A DNA stretch of 64,000 nucleotides, taken from NCBI GenBank assembly GCA_958295665.1, contig OY282560.1, positions 256,599,368 to 256,663,367 of the forward strand. The letters are read 5' to 3'. Origin of the DNA: Tipula vernalis (taxonomy: Eukaryota; Arthropoda; Insecta; Diptera; Tipulidae). The translations under genes and the position numbers were made by a program. The notes below the pieces were generated by a model. The model saw only the letters and a program-made list of their open reading frames with translations. It had not been told where the DNA came from and did no database searches. Shown piece by piece: positions 22,416 to 34,519 of this stretch; the stretch's first letter is position 1; every line of letters begins with the position of its first letter.

Positions 22416-24774
22416 TTAACAAAAATAAAACAATTCCAATTGTGATTTGGCACATTTTAAAATAGCATTGTCCGTTTTAAATTTATTATAAATTTCAAGG
22501 TAAGTTCTCTTATTAAAATATATTATTAATTCTGATTTGATCAGATTTGGAAGAGTCCTATTCCCCTCATCACGCCATTTTATATTCATGACGCTAAATA
22601 CCCTTTCAACATAAGCGGAACTACTAGGTATACTCAAAAAGAAATAAATAAAATTAAACAAATTTGGGAAAGATCTAGATTTGAGCACATTGGACCATTT
22701 CTCAACGCAACAAAGTTTTTTAAAATCATCTGATAATTTTATGGTATCAAAAATTTGTGGTGCTGAAGCAATTTCGTCAAACAATAAATTAATATTTACC
22801 TTAACTGTTTCATTTATATGAAGTGTTTCAATTAATTCGACAGCACAATCAAAGAAGGGAATTGTTCATTTAAAATAAAAACGCGCAACTTTTTTATCAA
22901 ATCGATATACTACTGGAAGTAAAGAAACCCATATAGTCAGGCAGTGTTTGATTAGCTCCCTAATCTCGAGATTGCAATAATTACGAAAACAAATTAGATT
23001 TTTATCGAAATCAAAGCACAGCATATTTAAACAACATTTTAAATAATTATGAACAACATGGCAATAACAATTCGCTTCAAATAGAGAGCATACAAAGAAT
23101 TTTGGTTTCCGAAATTAGAATTTTTGTTGTCTGCCGCTGAACCCTGAAATTTTCTGTTGAGATAAATCTAAGAAATTGAACGGTTTTTGCATTGCACTAA
23201 ACATACCTGCACCCGAATTCCGGTTCTACGACAAATCAGAATGAGAAATGATTTAATTTTTTTTTCGACTAGTCAGTTCTCAGACTCATCAAAATTCCGA
23301 TTCCCGTATTGCAGATGAGTTTTAATTATAATAAAATATTATAGCATGAGCTATTTGGTTTACTGGGTTATTTTATGACATTATTTTATTGAAAAAACAA
23401 AATTTTTCAACAATTCTATTTATTTTTTTAGACAGATGTTCATGTTGTTGTGCTTTTTATATAATTATGTGAACCAAAAATATATGAAAAAATAATAAAA
23501 TTAATAAAACTATGTTCTAGTTATTGTTTAATAAACTTTTAATTGTTTGGTGAAATTTTAAATATTTTGTGATAAGTGTTGGAAACAACATTCAAAAAGT
23601 TGTTCTGTCGTATGTGGGTCCCTTTCGGTCCAATAATTCTATTTTTGAAAAGTTTAACACACAATACAACAATTTTAGGTTCCTACCTAACAAAAATATA
23701 GTATAACAAAAATTTATAAATAAAAATAACAAAATTAACAAAAATCTAGCGTTTTTATTACCAACCCGAAAATTGTGTTTCGTGATTTAAATTTTACTAT
23801 ACATAGTTTTGTGTACAATTTGAACTGCATGTATTTATTCTATCAACAGCTGGGGAGTTATTGGAGCAAATTGGGGAAATTTATTATCTTTTGTGATTGT
23901 GTTTTGGAATAAGAACAACATACAAAAAACTGTTGCCGTATGTGAGTCCCTTTTCGGGTCAATTAATCTCTTTTTGATAAGTTTGACACACAACACAATA
24001 ATTTTAGGCTTCGAAATTTAAATTATGGGCTCTAAAAATTAAAAATTAGAAAGATTTTTGACTGATTGAATATTTCATGGGTTTTTTTTGACATTCTTTA
24101 TAAGTTTAATTTCTCAGTCATCAAACCGGAATCGCGTTTCATTAGCTTTTATACCATTAGGTTTTTTTATACGAATAAAACCCATATGAGAAATTTGTCA
24201 TCGAACCGGAATTCGGGTGCAGGTGCGGTTTCATCGGAGTTTTCAAAAATATCTACCAGTTTAGTTTCAATTCCGTACTCGATCGTGTAATATTGTATTA
24301 CTATAGGAAAAAAAATTCTATTTTTGTGATTGGAAGCATCTACTTGTAATGAATAAAAAATTTTCTTAGAGATTATTTTATTTATAACTTCTATCATTTC
24401 TTTAGGAGCCGGCTTTAATTAATTTTAGACAGCAATCCATTGAAAAGTATGATTGGCTGTGTTTGATACAATGAAAAATATGGACAAGGTTTGCTACTGT
24501 AGTTAGATATTCATCGATTGTATCTTTTGTAATAAAAAATCTTGTGATTACAGCACTGCCATCGACAGCCGTTAATTTTATCTGGTGATTTTTTGTTCGT
24601 GGGTCGTTCGTGGTCTTCTACGGCATGAAAACCTTTATTAGAAACTAATATTTCCACACTACATAAATTACAGAACCCCTTATCACTTGAAATTTTGTTT
24701 AACCAACTGTTCAATTGCAACCAAGAATCATTAAAGTTCGTTGCTCGTTTTATTTTATTTTTTTCCAGTTTCAT
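22416..24774 (-). pseudogene. hAT transposase, broken and interrupted by a MITE
   Basis: On the minus strand, 24774-24511 holds an N-terminal zinc-finger-like region (GFCNLCSVEILVSNKGFHAV, EDH). 24397-24225 gives part of the catalytic domain (FYSLQVDASNHKNRIFFPIV, VDIFENSDETA). After the inserted element the frame resumes near 23204 with MFSAMQKPFNFLDLS and then the ANCYCHVVHNYLKCCLNML block. The C-terminal dimerisation domain is at 22784-22416 (IPSSSAYVERVFSVMNIKW, RTLPNLIKSELIIYF). Several stops and frameshifts are present. Confidence 0.85.
23205..24224. repeat. 1.0-kb MITE inserted in the hAT transposase gene
   Basis: The termini are inverted repeats ACCTGCACCCGAATTCCGGT at the left and its reverse complement at the right, extending over about 30 bases into CGACAAAT-like sequence. 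hAT coding similarity stops at one end and resumes at the other, so this is a secondary insertion. It has no coding capacity; two internal blocks near 23570-23650 and 23880-23960 look like a diverged duplication (GAATAAGAACAACAT-like, TTTTTCGGGTC-like). Confidence 0.65.
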
Positions 24775-25006
24775 TTGAATTTGATGACATAGTACCTAAA
24801 ACAATAAGGAATTTATAAAAATTTCCTAAAAATCAAATATTCTTAACATTACTTACGGATAGCTCTGAACTTCAATAAAAAAAAAGAATTCCTCAATTAA
24901 CAGCTTTAAAACACAACAAAATAAAAAAGTTCCTCTTTGTATATAAAAAACGAAGTTACTTTCTCATTTAAATAAGAATATTGTTGCTTATTCCAATCCA
25001 ATATGA

Positions 25007-25483
25007 ATGGGGCATGCAAAATGCAATTATTTCTATTTTCATCTACCAGATGGCAATACCATAGGTCAAGGATAGAATGAAATTTGACATAAGAGAATTA
25101 TACTGAAACGTATGGTAAAATAAAATAGTCTTGTAAATTATGTCCATTTTAAAATAGTAAAATGTAAAGTACAACTTATATAAAACCAGATTGAATCAAT
25201 ATTTTTTAATATTTATTTCAGTGGCTTAGCTCACGTAACATTTTTAAGGTTAACACAAATCACAAATTTAAATCGATTTTAATAAAAATAAACATTTATT
25301 TATCTATTTAAAACAACTAAACGCGCTAAGGGTTCCATGTTTACAATTTATTTTATTAGTGACATCACTTAAATATATTTTAAAATATGAAAATAGTTTC
25401 ATGTTATTTATTTCGCCATACATTTCTATAGAAAACTTAAATGACCATTGTCATTCTATCCTTGACATATAAGCATGCCCCAT
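25007..25483. repeat. 477-base MITE with ATGGGGCATGC ends
   Basis: Starts ATGGGGCATGC and ends GCATGCCCCAT. A second subterminal inverted motif, GTCAAGGATAGAATGA, lies near each end. Its left ~165 bases and right ~310 bases are the reverse complement of the two ends of the neighbouring element at 25520-26513. Confidence 0.7.
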
Positions 25484-25519
25484 TCCATATAATACGTGAA
25501 GTAAGTTGCAATCGCTACA

Positions 25520-26513
25520 ATGGGGCATGCTTTTAGTTAAAATGTTTGCCGCTCTTTTTTAAGGCAGTACCATATGTCAAGGATAGAATGAAAATGTTTA
25601 TTTAAGTTTTGTATAGAAATGTATGGCGAAATAAATAACATGAAACTATTTTCATATTTTAAAATATAATGAAGTGAATGCACTAATAACAGAAATTGTA
25701 AACATGGAATCCTTAGGGCGTTTAGTTGTTTTAAATAGATAAACAAATGTTTCTTTTTAATAAAATCGATTTAAATTTGTGATTTGTGTTAACCTTAAAA
25801 ATGTTACGTGAGCTAAGCCACCGAAATAAATATTTAAAAATATTGAATCAATCTGGTTTTATATAAGTTGACACTACTTTTACGTATTTTAAAATATGGT
25901 TTCATGTTGCGTTTTGCCATCGCATATCGTTTCCTTCTTAATTTATCAATTATGTTAATGTTATTTGTAAATTAATTTTAGTGTTTAGGTTTTACAACAA
26001 AATGTCAACTCAAGATTTAACAAAAATTTAAAGTTAATAGGTGCAAAAACTGCATTATTAGGTGCAAAAACAGACGTGGAACCATTTTGATGGTATTTTT
26101 CCCCGTCTTAATTTAATAATCCATTTTCTTTTTAATGATAGTTGGCTCGGAAACCGATGAAATTTTAAAGAATCATTTCTTGTAAAATTATTATTGCAGT
26201 TTGACACACAGCAAGTTTTTCACCGTTTCGGTTGGTATAAATATTAACTATTAAAATAATCACACAAAAGTTTGACAAAGATGTATGTTTTTTTGTTTAT
26301 CTTAAAAACCAAAATTCGCTTTTTTTATTTCGCCCTAGTGCTCGTATTTACTTTACTTTTTACTATTTTAAAATGGACATAATTTACTAGACTATTTTAT
26401 TTTACCATACGTTTCAGTATAATTCTCTTATGCCAAATTTCATTCTATCCTTGACCTATGGTATTGCCTTCTGGTAGATGAAAAGAGAAATAATTGCATT
26501 TTGCATGCCCCAT
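25520..26513. repeat. 994-base MITE, inverted longer relative of the neighbour
   Basis: Starts ATGGGGCATGC and ends GCATGCCCCAT. It lies 36 bases from the element at 25007-25483 in opposite orientation. It carries about 500 extra internal bases, so the shorter copy looks like an internal deletion derivative. Together they form a large interrupted palindrome. Confidence 0.7.
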
Positions 26514-26797
26514 TATTCATGTACAATTTTATGTTATCAGTAAACGAGGATAATTAATCCGCAAATTTTATTTCGTTTTTTTTTTGCACAAATAGGCAAA
26601 CAAAAATAGTTATGAGTAATTTATTGACAAATACACGAGGTAATTGTAACTGTAATACAACTAGAAATAAGAAATTTACATTTAAAAATCGTAAAAAAAT
26701 TTTAAACCACGAGGATTTTTCAGTATCGACGTTGACACGAGAACAAAATAGTCAAACGAGGACAATCCTCGCCAAACGAGGACGGGTAGCAACCCTG

Positions 26798-27359
26798 ATA
26801 TGTATGTATGTTCAAATTTTATAAATTTTGTTGGTAAACAAGAGCAATTAACAAAAACATTTAATAATTCAAATGTTTTACGTTGTGTACTTATAATTTT
26901 TTCTACCTTTTTTATCTTGGATATTATATTAAAAAAAATATAAAGGGCAAAAAAGGTTTCGTAAAACATCATTATCAATTTCAAATACAGTTTGAATCGA
27001 TTTGTTTAAATTTATCAAATTTTCAACAGAATTTTTTGATGGCTTTAATATTAAAATGAGAGTTCAATTTGGTCGTTGTAGCGATACACACCAAATTATT
27101 CTAATTTTATATTTATTTGTGTTAATACATAACAAATAATTAATAAAATAAAACGCGAAATAATAATAATTATTTAGTACAGTGTCGTGTAGTGATATCA
27201 AATCGTGTAATATTATTGTGCGAACACTTAACGGATTAGTTTGATCAACCAAAACGGCAAGAAAGCCGCTTGTTAAAAACAATGGTGATGGAAATACCGC
27301 CGCCTCAAATTTAAATAAAATAAAACACACAAAGAGGGCTACATAGATTTATTCGGAGG
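26798..27359. other. Non-coding DNA
   Basis: Begins with the right hAT target duplication (26798-26805). No gene or defined repeat was seen; the minus-strand frame at 27064-27330 is not recognisable. Confidence 0.4.
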
Positions 27360-27575
27360 GCTTCGAAGCATCACAATTCAGAGTGTCACCACTGGCTGGA
27401 GTTTGAGTGGATGGGTACACAGTAAAGCTGCAGACTTATTTTTAATTTTTAACCTGTTAAACCACTTCATCTTACACAATCCATTATGAATGAGCTCCTG
27501 CTCAAAATGGATTGTGGAAGTATGGGGTGGTCTCTAAACAAAATTTATGTAGATAAACAAATAAATAAATAAATC
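27360..27575 (+). mobile_element. Probable 3' end of an unidentified LINE
   Basis: Non-AT-rich sequence with a small hairpin (CAATCCATT and AATGGATTG around 27478-27517), ending in an AAATAAATAAATAAAT tail. It directly abuts the start of the second LINE. The tail suggests target-primed insertion, but no coding sequence is left to assign a family. Confidence 0.35.
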
Positions 27576-27695
27576 ACTTAAACAGGCTAAATGTAATAAT
27601 CTTGAATTACTTAAGCAAAACAATCTATTAATTCCGTCCGGAAGTACAATGCCCAATAATATTAACGTTTCTGTTAAACACGCTAATCATGTAAT

Positions 27696-28546
27696 TTGGT
27701 CAATGAAATCGTCATGGAAACAGAAACTGTAAATACACAAGTAAATATTTCAACTGATAACCGTTTTGATTGTTTATCATTGTCAGCCGATAATCCAACC
27801 GATGATTTAACAAAGTTGAATAATAACAAAAATAACAAAATGTATATACCACCTATTGTTGTAGAAGGTCAAAGTTATACCCAAATTAAACAGTTGCTGG
27901 TTTCATTGAATATTACCAAATATTTGATAAAAATTATGAGCATCGGCATAAAAATTATGGTTTACGAAAATGATATTATCAAAATATCCTAGAACAACTT
28001 AAAGCAAATAACGTTGATCATTTCACATTCAGATCTGTTATTGATCGACCTTTCAAGGTGTGCATCACTGGATTGCCATCTGACTTTAGCCATGATGATA
28101 TAAAAACTGGTCTACATCAACACAGTATCGACCAAGATAACATCAACAGTATTCATACAATTTATAAAAAATTACCTGATGCCAAAACAGTTTTTAAATT
28201 CTTTCTGGTTAAATTTAAAAATAATCATGTAAAAATGCAAATGCTGCACAAAATTAAACATATTCACCATACAGCAGTGCGTTTTTCACACTATTCTAAT
28301 AATACAAACTTACCGACTCAATGTCGCTGTTGTCAAATGTTTGGGCACGGTTCATCTCATTGCAATAAAAAATTAAAGTGTGGTAAATGCAGTGCAAACC
28401 ATTTAACAAGTGAATGTAATCTGGATCCGGTTAATTACAAATGTGCTAATTGTGGTGCCGCCCATCTCAGAAGTTCAAAAGATTGTACTAAATTAAAAAT
28501 ATCAATTAATCAAAGAGAATATTCTCATAAACCGGAAAATACATAA
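27696..28546 (+). pseudogene. Second LINE ORF1: gag-like zinc-knuckle protein, frameshifted
   Basis: The first piece (27696-27992) includes DNRFDCLSLSADNPTDD and PPIVVEGQSYTQIKQLL. The second piece, in another register, begins near 28058 (VCITGLPSDFSHDDIKTGL) and carries three zinc knuckles: CRCCQMFGHGSSHC, CGKCSANHLTSEC and CANCGAAHLRSSKDC. A single frame change near 27985-28000 separates them. A possible C-terminal extension (28666-28926, rich in N) ends two bases into the ORF2 start, suggesting an original ATGA-like ORF1/ORF2 overlap. Confidence 0.8.
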
Positions 28547-28925
28547 TCTACAAAACCGAAAGAACTCAACATCCAATCCTAACCAATACAAAGGAGTTTC
28601 CAGATCTTCCGAAACCTAAATATACTCCTCTACAATCAACATGGAATTCTATTTTTGATAACAGCGTGAATACTCGCAATAGAAGTGATAATAATTTTCG
28701 TCTCAGGAATCAAGCGCAGGTAGCCATGTCAAATAATAATATCAATTTTATTAATTCTAATAACAATAATACTTGTAATACTAACAATAATAATTTATTT
28801 ACAGAATCGGAGCTTCAATCACTTATAAGCGATATTCTCTGCAATTTGTCAAAATGTTCAAATAAAACAGAACAGTTCGAGGTATGTTTCCGACTGTCAA
28901 TTAAATATCTACATAATCTTAAATA

Positions 28926-31267
28926 ATGATGAAGCGGCTAAATTGTTGTATTTGGAACGCTACTAGTTTAACTAACAAAATAGATGAAACATTTGACTTT
29001 CTCATTAATAATAACATTCACATTGCCTTGGTGACAGAAAATTGGCTTCAACCAGATAATGTAGTGTACCATCTTAAGTTCACGGTTTACAGACTAGATA
29101 GATTGCCTTCGCCACATGGGGGAGTAGCTATTATTATGAATAAATTGATTATTCACACTCTATTGCCTGCCCTTAACTTAAAAATAATAGAAGCCTTTGC
29201 CATTACTATTGGTACTCCATTTGGTGAAGTTATAATTGTAGCTGCTTATTTCCCCGGTGGAACATCAAATGCGATCTTAAAAGATTTTGCTAGTGACATA
29301 CAAATACTAACTAAATCTAACTCATCTTATCTGATCTGTAGCGGCTTTAATGCCAAACACAGGCTTTGGGATAACTTTAAAAGTAATAGAGCCGGAATAG
29401 TCTTGTATAACGAATTAGTTAATAGTAATTTTGTAATTGAAAACCCTACGGAACCCACTTACTTTTCTCCTAATTCAAAATACGGCTATGTACTAGATTT
29501 TTTATTAACAAACAATAACACCATTATATCCGATTTGAAAACTAAATATGAACTTAGTTCGGAACATTTTCCTGTTTTATTCGAAATGAACTATGGTGAT
29601 ATTCAAATCAATAAAACAATCAGTAAACCTAATTACCAGCTAGCTGATTGGTCTTTGTTTAGTTGTCATATCAACAATAATATTGATTTAACATCAAAGT
29701 CACCAATTCTGAATATACAATGTCAGGAACAAATAGATGAACTTATTGAATTTTTCAATAATGTTATATTTAAAGCCTTAGCCATTCCTAACTTTACTAA
29801 TAAAAGTAAAGATGTTCACCCATTAACTATCCCTGATCAAATTAAAATATTAATAAAATTACGCAACGTGCGGCATCGGCAATATCTAAGAACTCGTAAT
29901 ACGTACCTTAAAGCAATCGTTAAAGTATTAAACGAAAAAATCAGGGCTGAAATCCAATATATTAGGAATCTTAGATTTCAAATAATGTTATTTGACATCA
30001 ATAAGAATAATAACACAAACAAGATGTGGAGTCTATCCAAGGTTCTGAGAAAACGAACTCGGCGTTAATAAACCTATACTCATAAACAAAGAGAAATGCA
30101 ATTGCTTCGCTGATAACTTTGAAGCTTACCAAAATAATATCACTGACAGTGGTGTTGTAGGGAACACTAAAAGTTATTTTGATAATAAATTCTCGACTGG
30201 TTTTAATAAATTGAATGGTTCGATGATAATAAAACCCAGTGAACTCCGAAATTATATCCGGAAACTAAAAATAAATAAAGCACCCGGGGCAGATAACTTA
30301 AACAATCGATTAATTAAAAATCTTCCTCGTAAAGCCATAGTATTCTTGACCCAACTTTTCAATGCATGCTACAGGCTCTCCTATACTTTTCTAATAAATG
30401 AAAGATAGCCCGTGTAATACCAGTTCATAAATCTGGAAAGGATAGGAGCAGCCTAAACAGTTACAGGCCCATAAGTCTTTTAAGTTTTCTGGGTTAACTG
30501 TTTGAACGTTCCATCCTTAAAAGATTAAATCAGTTTATTGTATCAACTAATGTTCTCCCAAAAGAACAATTTGTATTTCGGGATGAACATTTCCACCCAT
30601 CAATTAAATAGACTGACGAATACTATCAGGAATAACATCTTCAAGCTGTCCTGATACTATTATTAATACGCTTCAACATAATATTGATGCACTTATAGAT
30701 TACTGCCAAAAATGGCATATTAACTTAAACTGTGATAAAACACAAGCTATATTTTTCACGAGAAGAAGAGCAGCAAGATATGTGCCTAATAACAATAATA
30801 TATTAAAAGTCAATGATTCAGTTATTCAGTGGAATGAAAACGTAAAATATTTAGGTATCAATCTCGATAAAAAATTAACATTTAAAAATCATGTAGACTT
30901 GGTTATAGAAAAATCACAGCGAATAATTAAGATGCTTTGTTCACTAATCAATAAAAGATCAAATCTATCTAAGAAGAGTAAATTACAATTGTATACGTCA
31001 GTAATACAACCTACTATTACTTATGGTTCTCCGGCCTGGAGTTTCTGTGCCAATTCCCATCGCAAAAAATTACAAATAATACAAAATAAGTGCTTAAAAA
31101 TTATACACGGTAAACCACGATATTTCTCAACTCGACGCCTCCATATCATGTCTAATGTTTCATCTATTAATGATTACTTAAATCACATAAATACACATTT
31201 TGAATTCAGTTGCAGACATCATACCAACTCACTTATAAGTGGTGTTTCCCCTGAATTTAACAAGTAA
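28926..31267 (+). pseudogene. Second LINE ORF2: endonuclease and deleted reverse transcriptase
   Basis: 28926-30068 is an intact endonuclease frame (CCIWNATSLTNKIDETFDFL, VTENWLQ, HGGVAIIM, SSEHFPVLF). After a frameshift at 30060, reverse transcriptase pieces follow: KINKAPGADNLNNRLIKNL near 30270, SLNSYRPISL near 30455 and KEQFVFRDEHFHPSIK near 30560. The sequence then jumps to the post-palm region (LIDYCQKWHINLNCDKTQAI near 30695, LYTSVIQPTITYGSPAWSF near 30990). The segment that should hold DVxKAFD, PQGSVLGP and FADD is missing, about 110 residues. The protein could not copy RNA. Confidence 0.85.
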
Positions 31268-31545
31268 GCTAATTATATGTATTTGTCTGTTTGTATGGTC
31301 TTAGTACAAGGATTAGGTTAAGTCTCAAATATTAGGTGTTTCAATTAGTTTTTCCTAATATCGTATTGTATAATAAATTTTCAAACATAATTAATAATAA
31401 TAAAAAATAAAAAATAAAACAGATATCAATAAATATTACCATAGTTGTAAAGTTTCTGAAAATGATCTCTGGAATAATTGTAATGCTGAAGTTGTTAAAT
31501 AAGACTGTGTAATAAAATAATCTTAGCAGCAATGAAATATTGTGA

Positions 31546-31626
31546 AAGTACAGTTTACATTATGTATTTTGAATGTATTTGAGTGTAAATATTTTAAGTA
31601 ACCTTTACATAATGTAAACTGTACTT
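31546..31626. repeat. 81-base perfect small inverted repeat
   Basis: AAGTACAGTTTACATTATGT at 31546 is the exact reverse complement of the arm ending at 31626, with a ~40-base AT-rich loop. It is probably a tiny foldback element. Confidence 0.55.
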
Positions 31627-32034
31627 ACACCATATTTGATTGATTTAATTAAGTTTTTAGTAAAAAATTAATCTGCTTTTGCAACACGAAACCTAAAAAA
31701 TTAATAAACAAACATGTTAAGTTAAAACTAAAGAAATACTTTTTTTTATTATACAATAATAGAACTTTACTAAAAGTAGAATATTCAAAAAATACTTACA
31801 ACGAACAAACAGTATTGTTAATTGTCCTGCTTCATAGCAAGTGAAATATTCTCACACGCGAGCATAAGAATCAAAAATTTTTCCCGATTTCAACGGATTT
31901 CAACCGATTGACTTATTTTTGATACTTACCGTCACAAAACGATACACTAATACAAACAACGTATATGACAGCACACAATAACAAAATGTATCTTATACTC
32001 CTTATACGTATACAAAATTCTCATGAGGCAGTGA

Positions 32035-33185
32035 GGAATTTTGGGACCAAAATTTATGTACAGTATTCGCCCGGATTCAATGATTTTATATTTCAAGCGT
32101 TAAAAATTAAAATAGATAAGTTTCGCCCAATCGAGAAAGAGTTTTTAGTTTGTGTTGACGAAATGTCAATAAAGTCTTTTGTAACATTTTTTAGAAAGCA
32201 GGGTAAAATCATAGTCTTAGTGCACTTTGGTGTGGCAGCTTGTAACGGGATCCCCGCAACATCAGCATTTGTAGTTGTGGCTAAAAGTATTTGCGGGAAA
32301 TGCAAGCAGGGAGTGGCTTATTTTTTTGTTAATGATAGTTGTGCTATTAGAGATTTAGTTTGGATAGTGAATAATTCATTGAACAGACTAGAGAGCATTG
32401 GGTTAAATGTAAGAGGTATAATTAGCGATCAGGGACCAAATTTTGTTAGATTGTCAAATTATTTAGAGGTAGACCCGGATAGACCATATTTCTTTCGAAA
32501 TAGTAATAAATTTTATTCATTTTTGCGCCTCATTTAATAAAAAGTATTGGCATTCCAAGAATCCGCTTAACTGACTCTCATATCTACACAACTAATTTTC
32601 AGCGGATGAAGGTCATATATGCCACCCAAGTTTTAAGCCATTCTGTTTATTCCCGCCTTCAATCCTTTATTTCAAACAATATCCTACCACAATCCGCCGT
32701 TGGAACTGCTAAGTTTATAAGTTTTTTCGATGTAGGACGCCCTTTCTTTTATAGCAAAGTTAACTGTTTTAAATAAAAATGGGCAAAACATTTCTAAAAA
32801 ACTTAAGTGTTGGCAAGTCTCAATTCGCGCGATAATGTGTTTTTTTTAAGATTGACATTCAGAAGGATATACATTTCTTCGGACTAGGCATCTTAATCAA
32901 GATTGAACTTTAGAAATTATGAAACAGAACCTCAAGATTTTGTCGATCTATTAGCAAACATTGCTCTACATAAAATCTCGAGGAATCTCTATTTTTACCT
33001 CGCCTTCGGTTAATAATAACCATAAAGATTGTTCCGTTTCTTATTCTAATGCACTAGCGTATTTTTCAACACCACGATTGTGCCCTTTGTAAGTCACAAA
33101 TTACTTTGGATATAAATGATCAAAATAGATATGTCCATTTTAAGGCGTATTCGAGCGAACGGTCCGTAGCTGGTTAGTTCCCCAA
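32035..33185 (+). pseudogene. P-element/THAP9-like transposase, 3' half
   Basis: The recognisable protein resumes at about 32068 with PGFNDFIFQALKIKIDKF, then EFLVCVDEMSIKSF, containing the DEMSIK motif of P-type transposases. Next come CGKCKQGVAYFF and GIISDQGPNFVRLSNYLEVD. A frame change near 32525 leads into HLIKSIGIPRIRLTDSHIYT and FQRMKVIYATQVLSHSV. Further decayed pieces run to about 33185 (DFVDLLANIALHKISRNL, CPLCKSQITLDI). This is the continuation of the piece at 20185-20893. The first 30 bases of the interval (to 32066) may belong to the inserted block. Confidence 0.8.
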
Positions 33186-33616
33186 AATAATTTTATAAAT
33201 TAAATAAGTCAATTAGAACAAATTTTCTTATAAAATGTTGCGTCGGTCAAAAATAATAATATTTCGTATAATATTTATTGCTGTATGAAGGAGCTAGATT
33301 TTTCTTTTGACTGTCCGAATTTCCCCGTAGAATTTTTATTAAAACATCTGATTACAACGCGTTTGTATTATTACGTCAACCGTGATAAGTTTTCCGTCCC
33401 TTTGCATCCACATGAAAAGTTATGAATTATTTTGAATTTACTCTATATATTTTATAAAAATAATACTATTTTTTACTGTGATATTTATTACTTACGTATT
33501 AGATTTAAGATTTTTTTTTTTAAACAATTACAACATTTTACAAGTGAACTAATATATTTGTTAGTTTACTTAATTGTTGTAGTTGCTGCAACATTGTGCA
33601 GATGATGGATATCCAG

Positions 33617-33783
33617 CTGGGGGGCTATTTGTGAATTCGATTCGAACGTATTCGACACTTTGAAGTATAAGCTTCGTATTTGATTTAAATAAGAAACGAA
33701 AGAATCTGATTCAATTCAAATAAGAATCCAATTCTTCAAGGACTCGAATACGTTTGAACCGAATTCACAAATGACCCCCTCAG
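33617..33783. repeat. 167-base foldback element
   Basis: The arms are about 43 bases. The left reads CTGGGGGGCTATTTGTGAAT, then TCGATTCGAACGTATTCGA. The right is its imperfect reverse complement, ending GACCCCCTCAG. A second AAT(C/T)AA-rich inverted segment lies inside. Confidence 0.6.
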
Positions 33784-34519
33784 ATTTAAACAAATTTTAC
33801 TTACAAAACCTTGTAATTAACTATTGGAAAGCCACAAAATGCTAATTGATATTTCGAAAAAGAGCTTAATTCTGATGCGCACTACGAAAACAATATTTTA
33901 CTTTGTTTGTAAATATGAACCATTAAAAATAAAAGTTCTCAAAAATAACTGTTTGATTTTTTTATAAATTTTTCCTGTGATATTGCCCCCTTTCTTTAGT
34001 AATCGGCTCTTTTCAAATTATTTACTCCTCAACCTGTTTACTAGAGGGTGATTCCCGGGATTTGCCGAGAATCGATTTTAAAAAATATTGATTTGGTTTC
34101 GAAAAAGTAATTCGATTTGGTGTTATTTATAAACAATCAAATAATGACTAAGATGAGCAGATCAATCAAGAAACTGATTTCGAATCCAATTATGAAAATG
34201 ATGTGTAGCATACGAAAATAACGACATAGAATCATTAGTAAATACCAGGGAATATCATATGAGATCCCATTTAAAATAATTTGGTTTTTTGGATTGTTAA
34301 AATTTTCATTTCATAAAAAACTCCTTGACTCAAAAATTCGTAAAAGAGCAACACACACGATAGCCCTCCTTAAAATTTTATTCTAAAATAAGGTGAAATA
34401 GCGTGGTGGAAATGGTTGAACGATTTTTGAGATTAAAAGATTGTATTGCGAAGGTTAATTTATTTTTATTATTGTGATATTAAATCAATAACAATATTGT
34501 TAATATATAATTTAATAAT

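Larger units (their letters stand above)
22279..26797 (-). mobile_element. hAT-family DNA transposon with 8-base target duplication and three nested elements
   Basis: The left end reads CAGGCAGGGTTGCCACC (apparently with a four-base CAGG duplication). The reverse complement of the right end reads CAGGGTTGCTACCCG, a typical hAT terminus. ATATGTAT lies directly outside both ends (22271-22278 and 26798-26805), an 8-base duplication as expected for hAT. GAGGAC-type words recur near both ends. The minus-strand transposase is inactive and is interrupted by a ~1-kb MITE; two further MITEs sit upstream of it. Confidence 0.9.
27576..31419 (+). mobile_element. Decayed jockey-type LINE (second copy, different family)
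   Basis: Contains ORF1 with zinc knuckles, ORF2 with endonuclease and parts of the reverse transcriptase, and an A-rich tail (AATAAAAAATAAAAAATAAA) ending near 31419. The 5' end is probably truncated. There are several frameshifts, and the catalytic core of the reverse transcriptase is deleted. Its codon use is much more AT-rich than that of the LINE at 4477. Confidence 0.85.
20896..32066. other. Nested block of mobile DNA splitting the P-type transposase
   Basis: The transposase pseudogene is interrupted between its NFS and PGF residues by about 11.2 kb. The five bases TCGCC occur at both junctions (20891-20895 and 32067-32071), a possible target duplication. Inside are a MITE, a piggyBac 3' fragment, a complete hAT insertion with nested elements, a LINE tail and a second LINE. 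The block therefore reflects several sequential insertions. Confidence 0.65.

Noticed and set aside
20870..32065. Inverted similarity (ACATAAATTTT and CCTCATGAG words) at both edges of the block splitting the P-type transposase, as the ends of one giant DNA transposon
   Set aside because: The matches are short, not at equal distances from the junctions, and part of them lies in the transposase coding sequence.
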